64,000 nucleotides of DNA from Polaromonas vacuolata (GTDB taxonomy: Bacteria; Pseudomonadota; Gammaproteobacteria; Burkholderiales; Burkholderiaceae_C), in assembly GCF_012584515.1 (NCBI RefSeq), contig NZ_CP051461.1, positions 852,001 through 916,000 of the forward strand, given 5' to 3'. The notes under the pieces are model-generated. The model was not told the origin of the DNA. It saw nothing but the letters and a program-made list of their open reading frames with translations, and did no database searches. The translations under genes were made by a program, and so were the position numbers. Below are positions 43,064 to 52,470 of the stretch, piece by piece (position 1 is the first letter of the stretch; each line of letters opens with the position of its first letter).

Positions 43064-44686
43064 ATGCCATTTTTAGATTGGACGAGCAAGAATCAGGCGA
43101 AGGAGACCGTCTGGAAGGTTTCTTATCACTTGCTAAAACAGGAGTCAGTCCACGGTGACGTGAGTGGCGTCAATGCCGATAACCTGCTGATTCAGGGTGA
43201 TAACTTGCTGGTGCTCAAAGCCCTGATCCCGTTTTATGCGGGTCAGGTTAAGTGCATTTTCATTGATCCGCCATACAACACCCAGAGCGAGTTTGAGCAC
43301 TACGACGACAAGCTGGGACACAACCAATGGCTGTCAATGATGTATCCCCGGCTGGTGTTGCTTAGAGAGTTATTGAGCAAAGATGGGTTCATCATTTTTC
43401 ACATCGACGACGCTGAGAGCCATTACGCCAAAGTTTTAATGGACGAAGTGTTTGGACGCTCAAATTATCAAACTTCGATTTATGTCCAGGTGCGATACAC
43501 AGCCAAGACATTAAAGTCCGATATGGCGTATCACAAGCAAATTGAACAAGCGCTGGTTTATCGCCGTTCTTGTGGAGCGAGGCCTCACAAACCTGCTATT
43601 CAAACGGAGGGATTTGAAAAGTTCAACTTTGACATCACCGAACTTGCGACTGGTCGAAAAACAGTCTTGGGTGGTAAGACTGTTTTTATATTTCAGCCTG
43701 GCGAGTATGTAATTGAGAAAGTTCCGGGTCATGTTGACGGCTTGAAACGAATATGGGCGACCGGCTCAATTCTTGATGGCAATTCGTCAGGAAGATTTTT
43801 TCGAGATTATTTGGCGGGAAGGTTTGGCGTGGATGGCGCAGGCGCACTTTACAAAGTTGCCGGTATCGGCGACGACGGACTGGGCCATCGCTATTTGACA
43901 GGTCCAAAAAAGGTGTCTGCAACAAAGGGAAAGTATTTCCAAGGTGTGCCGGTTGAGAAACGTTGCTTGAACGTTCAAGATGCAGAGCTACCCATCGAAA
44001 ACTTTTATGACTTTTCCTCTCAATTTGGTAATTGCCGTAGTGAAGGCGGTGTAGATTTCCGATCCGGTAAAAAGCCTGAGGCCTACATCAAGAAAATGCT
44101 CGACCTTTTCTCCCAGCCGGGTGAACTAGTAATGGACTCATTTTTAGGCTCTGGTTCGACTGCGGCTGTGGCTCACAAAACCGGGCGTGCATACATCGGA
44201 ATTGAACAAGGAGAGCAGGCGCGAACGCACTGCATGCCACGCCTAAATACGGTTATTGGTGGCGACAGGTCTGGTGTGGCAATCGATGCCGGATGGGTCG
44301 GTGGTGGTGGTTTTCGTTTCTGCACTTTGGGCGAGCCTGTTTTTGACTGCAATGGCCGCATTAGCGCAGATGTGAAGTTCGCCACGCTGGCAGCCTACCT
44401 CTGGCACTTTGAGACTGGCGAACCTGGCCAGCAGGCTTTCGACAAGCCGTTGCTAGGCTTTCACGACGGCACTGCTTACTACCTGCTTTACAACGGCATT
44501 CTGGGCGATCGCCGCCACGCTGAAGGCAATGTGTTGACCCACGCTGAGATGCAAGCCATCAAAGAGATATTTCTGCACGTTGGACCAAAGGTGGTTTATG
44601 CAGAAATGTCGCGTTTGGACGCGTTGCGCTTAGGTGCGGAAGGCCTCACCTTCAAGCAGATTCCCTATGAAGTGAAGATGCGATGA
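43064..44686 (+). CDS. Type III-like DNA methyltransferase (Mod), without restriction partner
   Basis: Adenine- or cytosine-N4 DNA methyltransferase of 540 residues. Motif IV is IDPPYN at about 67-72 and the SAM motif MDSFLGSGSTAAVA lies near 365, the beta-class order (catalytic motif first) typical of type III Mod subunits. The middle is the target-recognition region. The stop overlaps an ATG (ATGA at 44683) exactly as Mod-Res pairs do, but the restriction gene is cut off after a few codons by an IS3-type end. The methyltransferase looks complete, so it would be an orphan that marks DNA without restriction. Confidence 0.87.
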   Translation: MPFLDWTSKNQAKETVWKVSYHLLKQESVHGDVSGVNADNLLIQGDNLLVLKALIPFYAGQVKCIFIDPPYNTQSEFEHYDDKLGHNQWLSMMYPRLVLLRELLSKDGFIIFHIDDAESHYAKVLMDEVFGRSNYQTSIYVQVRYTAKTLKSDMAYHKQIEQALVYRRSCGARPHKPAIQTEGFEKFNFDITELATGRKTVLGGKTVFIFQPGEYVIEKVPGHVDGLKRIWATGSILDGNSSGRFFRDYLAGRFGVDGAGALYKVAGIGDDGLGHRYLTGPKKVSATKGKYFQGVPVEKRCLNVQDAELPIENFYDFSSQFGNCRSEGGVDFRSGKKPEAYIKKMLDLFSQPGELVMDSFLGSGSTAAVAHKTGRAYIGIEQGEQARTHCMPRLNTVIGGDRSGVAIDAGWVGGGGFRFCTLGEPVFDCNGRISADVKFATLAAYLWHFETGEPGQQAFDKPLLGFHDGTAYYLLYNGILGDRRHAEGNVLTHAEMQAIKEIFLHVGPKVVYAEMSRLDALRLGAEGLTFKQIPYEVKMR

Positions 44687-44736
44687 CTTTGACCTATGTG
44701 GACCTAGCCAAATTAATGGGCAGCAGAGTTCTCTAA
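44683..44736 (+). pseudogene. Possible start of a lost restriction (Res) gene
   Basis: An ATG overlaps the Mod stop and reads MTLTYVDLAKLM before running into the IS3-type end (from about 44699) and a TAA at 44736. Only the first five or so codons can be native. The call rests on position: type III res genes usually start this way after mod. Confidence 0.4.
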
Positions 44737-44800
44737 AGATTGGTAATATAAATTTTCAAAGTTGAGTGGGTTTAGCCAGCCAACGGTTGAGTGCCGTCTG
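44699..44800 (-). mobile_element. IS3-type element end, fourth copy
   Basis: On the minus strand the copy encodes RRHSTVGWLNPLNFENLYYQ and ends at a TAA and the tip near 44699 (TGGACCTAGCCAAATTAATG). It is in the same orientation as the copy at 33821 and about 90 percent alike by eye. It cuts off the restriction gene. Confidence 0.78.
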
Positions 44801-44809
44801 TGTAGATAA

Positions 44810-45052
44810 TCAAACCCAGCCGCGCAGCCATTGATTTTTGTCCCGTAATTCTTGCCATTTCATACGGTGTGTTGAGTTGGAATGCACGGCCTCCAACTCA
44901 ATCCATTCAATTTTCTCGCCCTCTCGCTCAGGCGCTTCAACCTTTGAGACAAGAAAGTGTTTCTGCTTTGCGACTGGTACGACAGCAGTCCACTTTGAAA
45001 GCATTAACTTATTCGATTGCAATATGTTTATTTTGTCGTTGGTAGTTGTCAT
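44810..45052 (-). CDS. TIGR02450-type small Trp-rich protein
   Basis: Soluble protein of 80 residues. The family pattern is seen: KLMLSKWTAVVPVAKQKHFL near residue 15 and, at the end, WQELRDKNQWLRGW. Members are short conserved proteins of unknown function in many Gram-negative bacteria. It is complete in length and ends just beside the IS3-type end. Confidence 0.78.
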   Translation of the reverse strand: MTTTNDKINILQSNKLMLSKWTAVVPVAKQKHFLVSKVEAPEREGEKIEWIELEAVHSNSTHRMKWQELRDKNQWLRGWV

Positions 45053-45498
45053 GTCTCGATTGTGAACTCACCACCGTCTCCAAGTATTTTTAAGTGAATC
45101 GGTTAGCGACAGTTCTCGTCAGCGGATGTGGTTTAGATATTGGACTTTTCCCAACTCGTATGGGCTTGCGGTAATAACGCAAATTAGGCGAAAAATTTAT
45201 GCAAAATGATTCTGCAGCCAATAGCGCTTCTAGCCTGATACAGACAGGGCGCTATTCGAAGTCGATGGCCGCATCTTCGGCGTACAAATCTGCGTTATCC
45301 ACCACAACACCGAAGGTGATGGTGCGGTCCAGATTGATTTTTGCTACGCCCGCTACAACAGCTGTTGTAGCGTAAAAAATTGCGATGAAAACCAGCGTTA
45401 GCCAGTGGAAGATAATTCTGCAAACTGCTGATGATTTGCGCAAACTAGGCGTAATTAGCGTTTCAGTTAGGGTTAAGTTTTTTCTCTATCTTAGATAG
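45053..45498. other. Intergenic region with one doubtful small frame
   Basis: About 445 bases. A minus-strand frame of 63 codons (45252-45443) would encode a small protein with one hydrophobic helix (IIFHWLTLVFIAIFYA); it has no clear ribosome site and resembles nothing known to me. AATAGCGC (45220-45227) and GCGCTATT (45249-45256) form an inverted repeat without T run. Confidence 0.35.
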
Positions 45499-45896
45499 TT
45501 AGCGCTTGGCCGCAGCGAGCAGTGCCTCGAATTCTTGAGCAGGTATTGCTTTGGAATAAAACCAGCCTTGTGCATAGTCACAACCGTAACCGGCCAGTAA
45601 ATCACGCTGCTGTTCAGTCTCTACGCCTTCTGCGATGACTTTTAAACCTAATTTATGCGCCATAACAATAATGGCTTCGCACAATGCCTTATCGTCTGAA
45701 CCTTCGACTAGGTTGCGCACAAAGGATTGATCAATTTTGAGGTAATCAAGTTCGAACTTTTTCAGATAAGCCAGAGATGAATAGCCGGTACCGAAATCAT
45801 CCATCGCAATTGCAATTCCAGCGTCACGAAATGTACGGAGTGTGTCAGTAACATTGACCTCCGCATTGAGTAATAAACCTTCTGTTATCTCCACTA
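45499..45896 (-). pseudogene. EAL-domain c-di-GMP phosphodiesterase, C-terminal fragment
   Basis: The last 132 or so residues of an EAL domain remain: VEITEGLLLNAEV, AMDDFGTGYSSLAYLKKF (catalytic loop 6), LDYLKIDQSFVRNL, VIAEGVETEQQRD and DYAQGWFYSKAIP. The EAL motif itself and all upstream sensor or GGDEF parts are missing. The gene is cut at the IS4-type element end (45897), and its 5' part is not found on the element's other side. Confidence 0.85.
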
Positions 45897-47219
45897 CTGT
45901 CCGGTTAAAAGTCGAATAAATTCAACTGGTTAGCAAAGAGGGGTGGTTCTGTGGCCACCAAATCAGTCTGCAAGGCGCATGAAATATGGGTTTTCTCGAA
46001 TACAGAGACGGAAAGAATCTGTAGCAACGTGTACAGGGATGCATTGAGTTGAAGTTCCTTCTTAACAATGGCGATGAGCACGTAGGTGGAGACGGCGCAC
46101 CAGATTTGCGTCTTCACCGCGTTCTCGCTTGTGCCCAAGAATTTCTTGATTCGTAAGTGCTGCTTGATCCATTTAAAGAACAACTCCACCTGCCAACGGT
46201 TCTTTTCTTGTATAGCGCCGCGATGATCAGAGCCGGCAGGGTTGTGTTGTTGGTCAGAAAGATGAGTGTCTTGTCTGTTTCGGGGTCCTTGAATCGAATG
46301 CGCCGTAGGTGCTCAGGATAATGTTGGGAGCCGTAAAAATCGTTGAGTGCGATGGCTTGATCGCACACCACTCCTGTTGTTCTGTCCGTGTTGGCCGAGT
46401 ACATGCGCCTAGCGTTCATGTTGGTCTTGGCACGCGTTACAAAGAAAGCTCCTAACTGATGCATCCGATACAGACGCGCAAAGTCCAAGTAGCCACGATC
46501 CATCACGTAAAAAGCACCCACCTCAACGCTCAGGATATCGAGCACATTAACGTCGTGCATCTTGCCGTCACTGATGTGAATGAAAGCGGGAATCGCGCCG
46601 CGAAGATCCAGCAACGTGTGCAATTTGATGGCCGCCTTGGACGAGCGAAATGGTGCCCACTCGAACAGACTCAAGCACAGATCAATGGCTGTTGAATCCA
46701 ACGCATAGACCGTGTTTGTCAGACCCAACCCGAGGCCCTCGTCGCAGTAAAGCTTGCGCGCCCGGCAAAACAGCAAGGCTGCCAAATCGGACCAAATTCG
46801 CCAATCCCGAGCATCGTTGGCGTCGGCCAGTGTGGAGCGATGAACGGCATGGCGCAGGCCCATCGAATAGAGCTTGCTGGCGTTGGCGCCCAACGTCACC
46901 TCGATATCACGCAGACTCTCACGCCACGTTAACTGAGCAAACGCCATGACTCGAAATTGCTCGGCACAGCTCAGCCGACGCACGCCGGAATTGCCGCTGT
47001 AGCTATCCACGATGCGCGTAAAACTCGTCCAAGGCACGAACTCCATGAGTTGTGCAAACAGCGTCTTGCCGACATTCATCGCGAACCTTTCGGAGTATTA
47101 ACTCCAGAAAGGTAGCTAAAAGTGAAGAAACAAGATTCAAATCGGCACCAAACAAAATCGAACGCTAGGCCGCACCAGCATTGGGTTTCGGTGATTTCAC
47201 CATGCGTTTAACCGGACAG
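45897..47219 (-). mobile_element. IS4-type insertion sequence (degenerate)
   Basis: The ends are 13-bp perfect inverted repeats: CTGTCCGGTTAAA (45897-45909) and TTTAACCGGACAG (47207-47219), 1323 bp in all. Similarity continues outwards as CACTACTG and CAGCAGTG, so the repeats may be about 18 bp with one mismatch. No target-site duplication can be seen at the edges, which suggests a later deletion or recombination. Confidence 0.85.
45905..47079 (-). pseudogene. IS4-family transposase, frameshifted in the YREK motif
   Basis: DDE transposase. The first part (47079 to about 46205) has the first Asp in YALDSTAIDLCLSLFEWAPF and the second in FYVMDRGYLDFARLY. The third part (VELFFKWIKQHLRIKKFLG) is in another frame and runs to 45905. 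At the junction the DNA reads TACAAGAAAAGAACCGTTGG, where family members read YKNRW; removing AAAAG restores the frame and the exact Y-x2-R-x3-E-x6-K spacing. A programmed slip would leave two extra residues between Y and R, so a 5-base insertion, hence an inactive gene, is the better reading. Confidence 0.85.
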
Positions 47220-47697
47220 CAGTGAATTTATTCAATAATTGAAACATTTTTTGAGTATTGCTGTTTTAGGATTATTTAAATCAGACCCTATGCAGACGGT
47301 CAGAGGCTTTCTACATAGAGTCTGAATAATTACTTTTTTGTACAAAAAAAAATTACAGTGCCCCAACGCGTAAATATTGAGGTTTTCACTAACCCATTAC
47401 ACGGCGCTTATGCATGCTGTGAGCGGTTTATATTGCGCTACTAAAGCGCTGAAAAACAGGTTTCGGCCACCATGCATTGTTTTTTGATTTTTGCGCACCA
47501 TGTACTTTTAATTCCCATGCGCAGTCAGGATGAATTTGACACTCTTAGTGGCCGTCGTCTCTTGGTGCAATATTGCGCTTGCTTAGTCGGTGCTTGAAAT
47601 GTGCCGTATGCAAGTACCGCATCGAATTAACTTCGCTGAGACTCACGCCGCAACCCACCCACTGCCAATTTACTCACTCACTACAGAAAGAATCACC
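47220..47697. other. Intergenic region right of the IS4-type element
   Basis: About 480 bases between the element and the DJ-1/PfpI gene, moderately AT-rich in the first half. No gene or repeat-family copy is seen. The right edge of the accessory region is probably here, since core NAD genes follow. Confidence 0.45.
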
Positions 47698-48381
47698 ATG
47701 AAAAAAATCCTAATGCTATTGACCTCGCATGACCAACTCGGCAACACAGGCGCGAAAACTGGTTTCTGGCTGGAAGAGTTTGCCGCCCCGTATTACGCCT
47801 TTAAGGATGCAGGCGCTGCCATCACACTGGCTTCTCCATTAGGCGGTCAACCACCGCTAGACCCCAAGAGCGACGACGCCGCTTCGCAGACCGATGCCAC
47901 GCGCCGTTTCAAAGCCGATGCGGATGCCCAAGCACTGCTTGCCAGTACGCATAAATTGAGCGACATGAGTGCTGGCGCTTTTGATGCGGTGTTCTACCCC
48001 GGTGGTCACGGCCCACTGTGGGACTTGGCGGAAGACAAAAACTCTATCGCCCTAATTGAAGCCATGTTGACGGCGGGTAAACCGGTAGCAACTGTGTGCC
48101 ATGCGCCCGGCGTTTTGCGGCACCCCAAAATCGGCGGTAAATCCGTCGTGAACGGCAAGACTGTGACAGGTTTCACCAATACAGAAGAAGCCGCTGTCGG
48201 CCTAACCGACGTCGTTCCTTTTCTGGTCGAAGACATGCTTAAAAGCAATGGCGGCAGTTACTCCAAAGGTGCGGATTGGCAACCCTATGTGTTGACCGAC
48301 GGCTTGCTGATTACCGGACAAAATCCGGCCTCATCAGAGCCAGCCGCACATGCCTTGCTGGACTTGCTGAAAAAGCTCTGA
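47698..48381 (+). CDS. DJ-1/PfpI-family protein (glyoxalase III/Hsp31-like)
   Basis: Class I glutamine amidotransferase-like protein of 227 residues. The nucleophile elbow is VATVCHAPGVL near residue 138 (catalytic Cys), with FDAVFYPGGHGPLWDL near 93 and the conserved Glu in GFWLEEFAAPYY near 23. The layout matches the Hsp31/YhbO-like group that degrades methylglyoxal or acts as a deglycase or chaperone. The start at 47698 is chosen over an upstream in-frame ATG because MKKILMLLTSHD is the family start and AGAAAG precedes it. Confidence 0.86.
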   Translation: MKKILMLLTSHDQLGNTGAKTGFWLEEFAAPYYAFKDAGAAITLASPLGGQPPLDPKSDDAASQTDATRRFKADADAQALLASTHKLSDMSAGAFDAVFYPGGHGPLWDLAEDKNSIALIEAMLTAGKPVATVCHAPGVLRHPKIGGKSVVNGKTVTGFTNTEEAAVGLTDVVPFLVEDMLKSNGGSYSKGADWQPYVLTDGLLITGQNPASSEPAAHALLDLLKKL

Positions 48382-48501
48382 GCTAAAGCGTTAGCTGCGC
48401 ATTAAGGTCAGCTGCCCTGGGCCGTATCAATAGCCTGCTGCGGCGCTATGTTGACAAGATTGCAATGCGCTTATCGGCGCTTGCGCCGCTATGCTTGTCA
48501 A

Positions 48502-49392
48502 ATGATCAATTTTGACTTTACCCCAGCAGAAATTGCTGTACTGGCCCAAGCTGACGTCGCCCGCGCACTGGCTGAAGATGTCGGAGCAGGGGACTTGACA
48601 GCCTCTTTGATAGACCCCAGCCGGCGCGTCCGTGCCAGGGTTTTAGCGCGTGAATCGGCTGTGATTTGCGGCGCACCTTGGGTAATTGCTACTGTGAAAG
48701 CGCTAGACGCCAGCGCCAGCATAGTCTGGCATGTGAGTGAGGGCCAACGCTGTCACTCTGAACAAGTAGTTTTAGACATTGAGGGCAATGCCCAAGCCTT
48801 GCTAACGGCAGAGCGCACAGCGCTTAACTTTATGCAGCTACTCAGTGCCGTGGCCAGCAAAACAGCTAGTTTTGTCGAAGTCGTTAACCGCGTTGCAGGC
48901 AACCGTGCGCAGATTGTTGACACGCGTAAAACTATTCCGGGCTTGCGCTTGGCGCAGAAATACGCGGTAAGAATAGGCGGTGGAACCAATCACCGTATCG
49001 GCTTATACGACGCCATCTTGATTAAAGAAAACCATATCGCCGCGGCCGGCGGCATCACCGCCGCATTAAGACAGGTGCAAGCTTCGCTTGACTCTAGCGG
49101 GCAAAAGCCTAAGTTTGTCGAAGTGGAAGTTGAAACGCTGGCTCAGCTCGAAGAAGCTTTGGCAGCCGGCGCTCGCATGGTGTTACTTGACAACATGTCT
49201 TTAGAGCAACTGCGCCAAGCTGTCGCCATCAACGCAGCAGCTGCTATGCCGGCCGTACTAGAGGTGTCTGGCGGTGTGAATATGGACAGCGTTCAAGCCA
49301 TTGCAGCTTGCGGCGTAGACCGCATTTCTATCGGTGCCCTGACCAAAGATGTGAAAGCGACCGACTTTTCAATGCGCTTTGACAATCTATAA
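48502..49392 (+). CDS. nadC: Nicotinate-nucleotide pyrophosphorylase (carboxylating)
   Basis: Quinolinate phosphoribosyltransferase of 296 residues, third step of de novo NAD synthesis. Motifs: [14 protein letters not shown] near 26, [20 protein letters not shown] near 98, [20 protein letters not shown] near 138, and [17 protein letters not shown] near 200. The ATG at 48502 fits the family start; an in-frame upstream ATG at 48448 adds an arginine-rich segment and is unlikely. It is followed 11 bases later by nadA. Confidence 0.92.
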   Translation: MINFDFTPAEIAVLAQADVARALAEDVGAGDLTASLIDPSRRVRARVLARESAVICGAPWVIATVKALDASASIVWHVSEGQRCHSEQVVLDIEGNAQALLTAERTALNFMQLLSAVASKTASFVEVVNRVAGNRAQIVDTRKTIPGLRLAQKYAVRIGGGTNHRIGLYDAILIKENHIAAAGGITAALRQVQASLDSSGQKPKFVEVEVETLAQLEEALAAGARMVLLDNMSLEQLRQAVAINAAAAMPAVLEVSGGVNMDSVQAIAACGVDRISIGALTKDVKATDFSMRFDNL

Positions 49393-49403
49393 ATACAAAC
49401 GCC

Positions 49404-50531
49404 ATGAACACCAACGCTACAAACACCAACCCAATACACACTCTGATCGATGTGGAATACGAGCAGCCCGCCTGCTCTACAAAACTCAGCTGGGCGCGTG
49501 TGCCGCAAGAACCCAGTCAGAGCGAGCGTGCAGCGCTAAAAGACAAAATCACGCGCCTTTTAAAAGAGAAAAATGCGGTCATGGTGTCGCACTACTACGT
49601 GCATCCAGACTTACAAGATTTGGCTGAACAAACCGGTGGCATGGTCAGTGATTCGCTTGAAATGGCTCGCTTTGGGCGCGACCATGGCGCGCAAACGCTG
49701 CTGGTGTCGGGTGTCAAATTCATGGGTGAAACGGCTAAGATTTTGTCGCCCCACAAAACCATTTTGATGCCTGATTTGGACGCCACCTGTTCGCTAGACT
49801 TGGGCTGTCCGATCGCTGAATTCAATGCCTTTTGTGACGCGCATCCCGACCGCACGGTAGTGGTTTACGCCAATACCAGCGCCGCGGTTAAAGCACGTGC
49901 AGATTGGGTCGTCACCAGTAGTTGCGCGCTGGATATCGTGCGCGCTTTGAAAGACAGCGGCCAGAAAATTCTTTGGGCCCCGGATAAACACTTGGGCGGC
50001 TACATTCAGCGTGAAACCGGTGCCGATATGGTTTTTTGGCAAGGCGCCTGCATAGTCCACGACGAGTTCAAAGCGTTTGAGCTGCAAGCCCTGATGAAGG
50101 AACACCCGAAGGCCAAAGTGTTGGTGCACCCCGAGTCGCCCAAAGACGTGGTGGCGTTGGCAGATGCGGTGGGTTCTACCAGCGCAATTCTCAAGGCCGC
50201 GCAAACTTTTGAAGCGAGCGAATTCATAGTCGCCACCGACATGGGCATGCTACACAAACTGCGCACGCTCAACCCCAGCAAGACCTTTATCGAAGCGCCC
50301 ACTGCTGGCAATAGCGCGACTTGTAAGAGCTGCGCGCAGTGCCCTTGGATGGCCATGAATGGTTTGGCCGGTGTGGCGCAGGTGCTGGAATACGCTAGCC
50401 AGCAAATTGTTATAGACCCTGCCCTTAGCGCGCGTGCGCGTTTGCCGATTGATAGGATGCTAGCCTTTACCGCGGGCTTAAAAAACGGCTATGCAGCCGG
50501 TAGCTTGGTGCGCGATATTGGCGCGGCTTGA
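49404..50531 (+). CDS. nadA: Quinolinate synthase A
   Basis: [4Fe-4S] enzyme of 375 residues that condenses iminoaspartate with dihydroxyacetone phosphate. The cluster cysteines are in [12 protein letters not shown] near 130, GACIVHD near 215, and [13 protein letters not shown] near 303. The substrate motif [18 protein letters not shown] near 58 is typical. It is co-transcribed with nadC and converges with nadB. Confidence 0.93.
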   Translation: MNTNATNTNPIHTLIDVEYEQPACSTKLSWARVPQEPSQSERAALKDKITRLLKEKNAVMVSHYYVHPDLQDLAEQTGGMVSDSLEMARFGRDHGAQTLLVSGVKFMGETAKILSPHKTILMPDLDATCSLDLGCPIAEFNAFCDAHPDRTVVVYANTSAAVKARADWVVTSSCALDIVRALKDSGQKILWAPDKHLGGYIQRETGADMVFWQGACIVHDEFKAFELQALMKEHPKAKVLVHPESPKDVVALADAVGSTSAILKAAQTFEASEFIVATDMGMLHKLRTLNPSKTFIEAPTAGNSATCKSCAQCPWMAMNGLAGVAQVLEYASQQIVIDPALSARARLPIDRMLAFTAGLKNGYAAGSLVRDIGAA

Positions 50532-50681
50532 TGGGCGTTTTTTCGTGTCAGAGCAGGTAGTGGCGATTGGCAAAAAAGGTGGTTAAAAAACGTTCTTTGT
50601 GCAGCTGCTAGAAGGCGTCAAACCATGCGCGTTTGAACTCAAGCAAGGCACGCATCCGCCCAGTGTTAGCGACAGATGATT

Positions 50682-52307
50682 TTATTTTTCGGGAAATAAA
50701 GTCGTGGCAATAGCGGCCTCTAATGTGTGGGGATAATCCCGGCTGTAGTGCAGGCCGCGACTTTCGCGGCGGGACTTCGCGCTTTGGATGATGAGGTCAG
50801 CAACCTGCACCAAGTTGCGTAGTTCCAGCAGATCGCGCGAGACATGAAAATTGGCATAAAACTCGTGAATCTCCGCCTGCAACAAAGCCACGCGGTGAGC
50901 CGCGCGCTCTAAGCGTTTGTTGGTTCGCACTATGCCAACGTAGTCCCACATGAAGCGGCGTAATTCATCCCAGTTGTGCGAGATCACTACCGACTCATCA
51001 GCGTCGGTCACGCGGCTGTCGTCCCATGCGGGCAGGCTCAAATTCGTCGCCGCTTGTCCCGCTTGGCTTACCAGTTCAGCGGCAATAAAGTCTGCGGCTG
51101 CGCGTGCAAACACCATGCATTCGACGAGTGAATTTGATGCTAATCGGTTCGCACCATGCAGGCCGGTACAAGCGGCTTCGCCGACTGCATAAAGCCCAGC
51201 TATATCGGTACGGCTGGATAAATCCGTGCGCACGCCGCCGCAGGTGTAGTGGGCGGCTGGCACGACCGGAATCGGTTGCTTTGACATGTCTATGCCGAGC
51301 GCTAAACAGTTGGCGTAAATATTGGGGAAATGCTCTTTTATAAACGCCAGTGGCTGGTGCGATATGTCTAGGTAGACGCAATCAAAGCCGCCTTTTTTCA
51401 TTTCAAAATCTATCGCGCGGGCCACGATATCGCGGGGCGCTAGTTCAGCGCGGCTGTCGTGCGCCGGCATAAAGCGCGTGTCGTCTGGTAGCAACAAGCG
51501 CCCACCTTCTCCGCGAACCGCTTCGCTGATTAAAAAAGACTTGGCATGCGGGTGAAACAAACAGGTGGGGTGAAACTGTATGAACTCCATATTTTGCACA
51601 CTGCAACCGGCTCGCCAAGCCGCAGCAATGCCGTCGCCGGTGGCGGTGTCGGGGTTTGAGGTGTAGAGGTAAACCTTGCCAGCGCCGCCTGTCGCCAAAA
51701 TCGTGTGCGGCGCTTGAAAGGTCAGGACTTCGTCAGTGTCGTTGTCTAGCGCGTAAAGACCGACGCAGTGGTTGATGCTAGGCGGCGCAGAGTTTTGAGC
51801 CAGTTTGGCGCTGGTGATTAAGTCCACCAATGTGTGGTTTTCAAACAGCGTCACGTTTGGGCTTTGCTTGACTTTTTCTATTAGCGTTTGCTGCACAGCG
51901 GCCCCGGTGGCATCGGTCACATGCACTATGCGTCTGGCGCTATGACCGCCTTCGCGCGTCAGGTGTAGCTGACCGGCTTCTTGTGAAAAAGGCACACCTA
52001 ATTTTTGCAACCAAGCAATGCTGCTAGGCGCTTGTTCGACCACAAATTGCGTGGCCTTTAAGTCGCACAAACCTGCGCCTGCAACCAAGGTGTCGTCCAC
52101 ATGGGCGGCAAAGCTGTCTTCTTTGTCCCAGACCGCAGCAATACCGCCTTGGGCCCAGCCACTAGAGCCTTCGCTTACCGCGCGTTTGGTGAGAATGGCG
52201 ACTTTGTATTTTGGCGACAAGAGTAGGGCGGCGCTTAGACCGGCCAAGCCACTGCCGACAATGAGTACGTCAAACTGAAGTGTTGAGCTGCTTGAAGTTG
52301 CCGTCAT
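50682..52307 (-). CDS. nadB: L-aspartate oxidase
   Basis: FAD enzyme of 541 residues that makes iminoaspartate, first step of NAD synthesis. The FAD-binding start is LIVGSGLAGLSAALLL near 15; SSGWAQGGIAAV near 48 and REGGHSARRIVHVTDATG near 117 are family marks, and ALYAVGEAACTGLHGANRLA near 373 is the active-site region. The C-terminal helical domain (RRFMWDYVGIVR) is complete. It faces nadCA, so the whole pathway to NaMN is encoded in about 4 kb. Confidence 0.93.
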   Translation of the reverse strand: MTATSSSSTLQFDVLIVGSGLAGLSAALLLSPKYKVAILTKRAVSEGSSGWAQGGIAAVWDKEDSFAAHVDDTLVAGAGLCDLKATQFVVEQAPSSIAWLQKLGVPFSQEAGQLHLTREGGHSARRIVHVTDATGAAVQQTLIEKVKQSPNVTLFENHTLVDLITSAKLAQNSAPPSINHCVGLYALDNDTDEVLTFQAPHTILATGGAGKVYLYTSNPDTATGDGIAAAWRAGCSVQNMEFIQFHPTCLFHPHAKSFLISEAVRGEGGRLLLPDDTRFMPAHDSRAELAPRDIVARAIDFEMKKGGFDCVYLDISHQPLAFIKEHFPNIYANCLALGIDMSKQPIPVVPAAHYTCGGVRTDLSSRTDIAGLYAVGEAACTGLHGANRLASNSLVECMVFARAAADFIAAELVSQAGQAATNLSLPAWDDSRVTDADESVVISHNWDELRRFMWDYVGIVRTNKRLERAAHRVALLQAEIHEFYANFHVSRDLLELRNLVQVADLIIQSAKSRRESRGLHYSRDYPHTLEAAIATTLFPEK

Positions 52308-52470
52308 GAGATGAACTTTAAAAGTTGAAAAATTAACGTTGCCGTTTGCGGCAGTTACAGTGCGCGGTCAGCCCAAGTCTGTTGAACGTCAACACGGCAA
52401 CACCAAGCTATTCGTCGCTAAAGACTTGATAACAAGCGTGAGTTTTTATAAATCCTAGCGCAAACGTGAA

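Noticed and set aside
45905..47079. Programmed frameshift in the IS4-type transposase
   Set aside because: A minus-one slip at AAGAAAAG would add two residues between Y and R of the YREK motif; removal of five bases restores the motif exactly.
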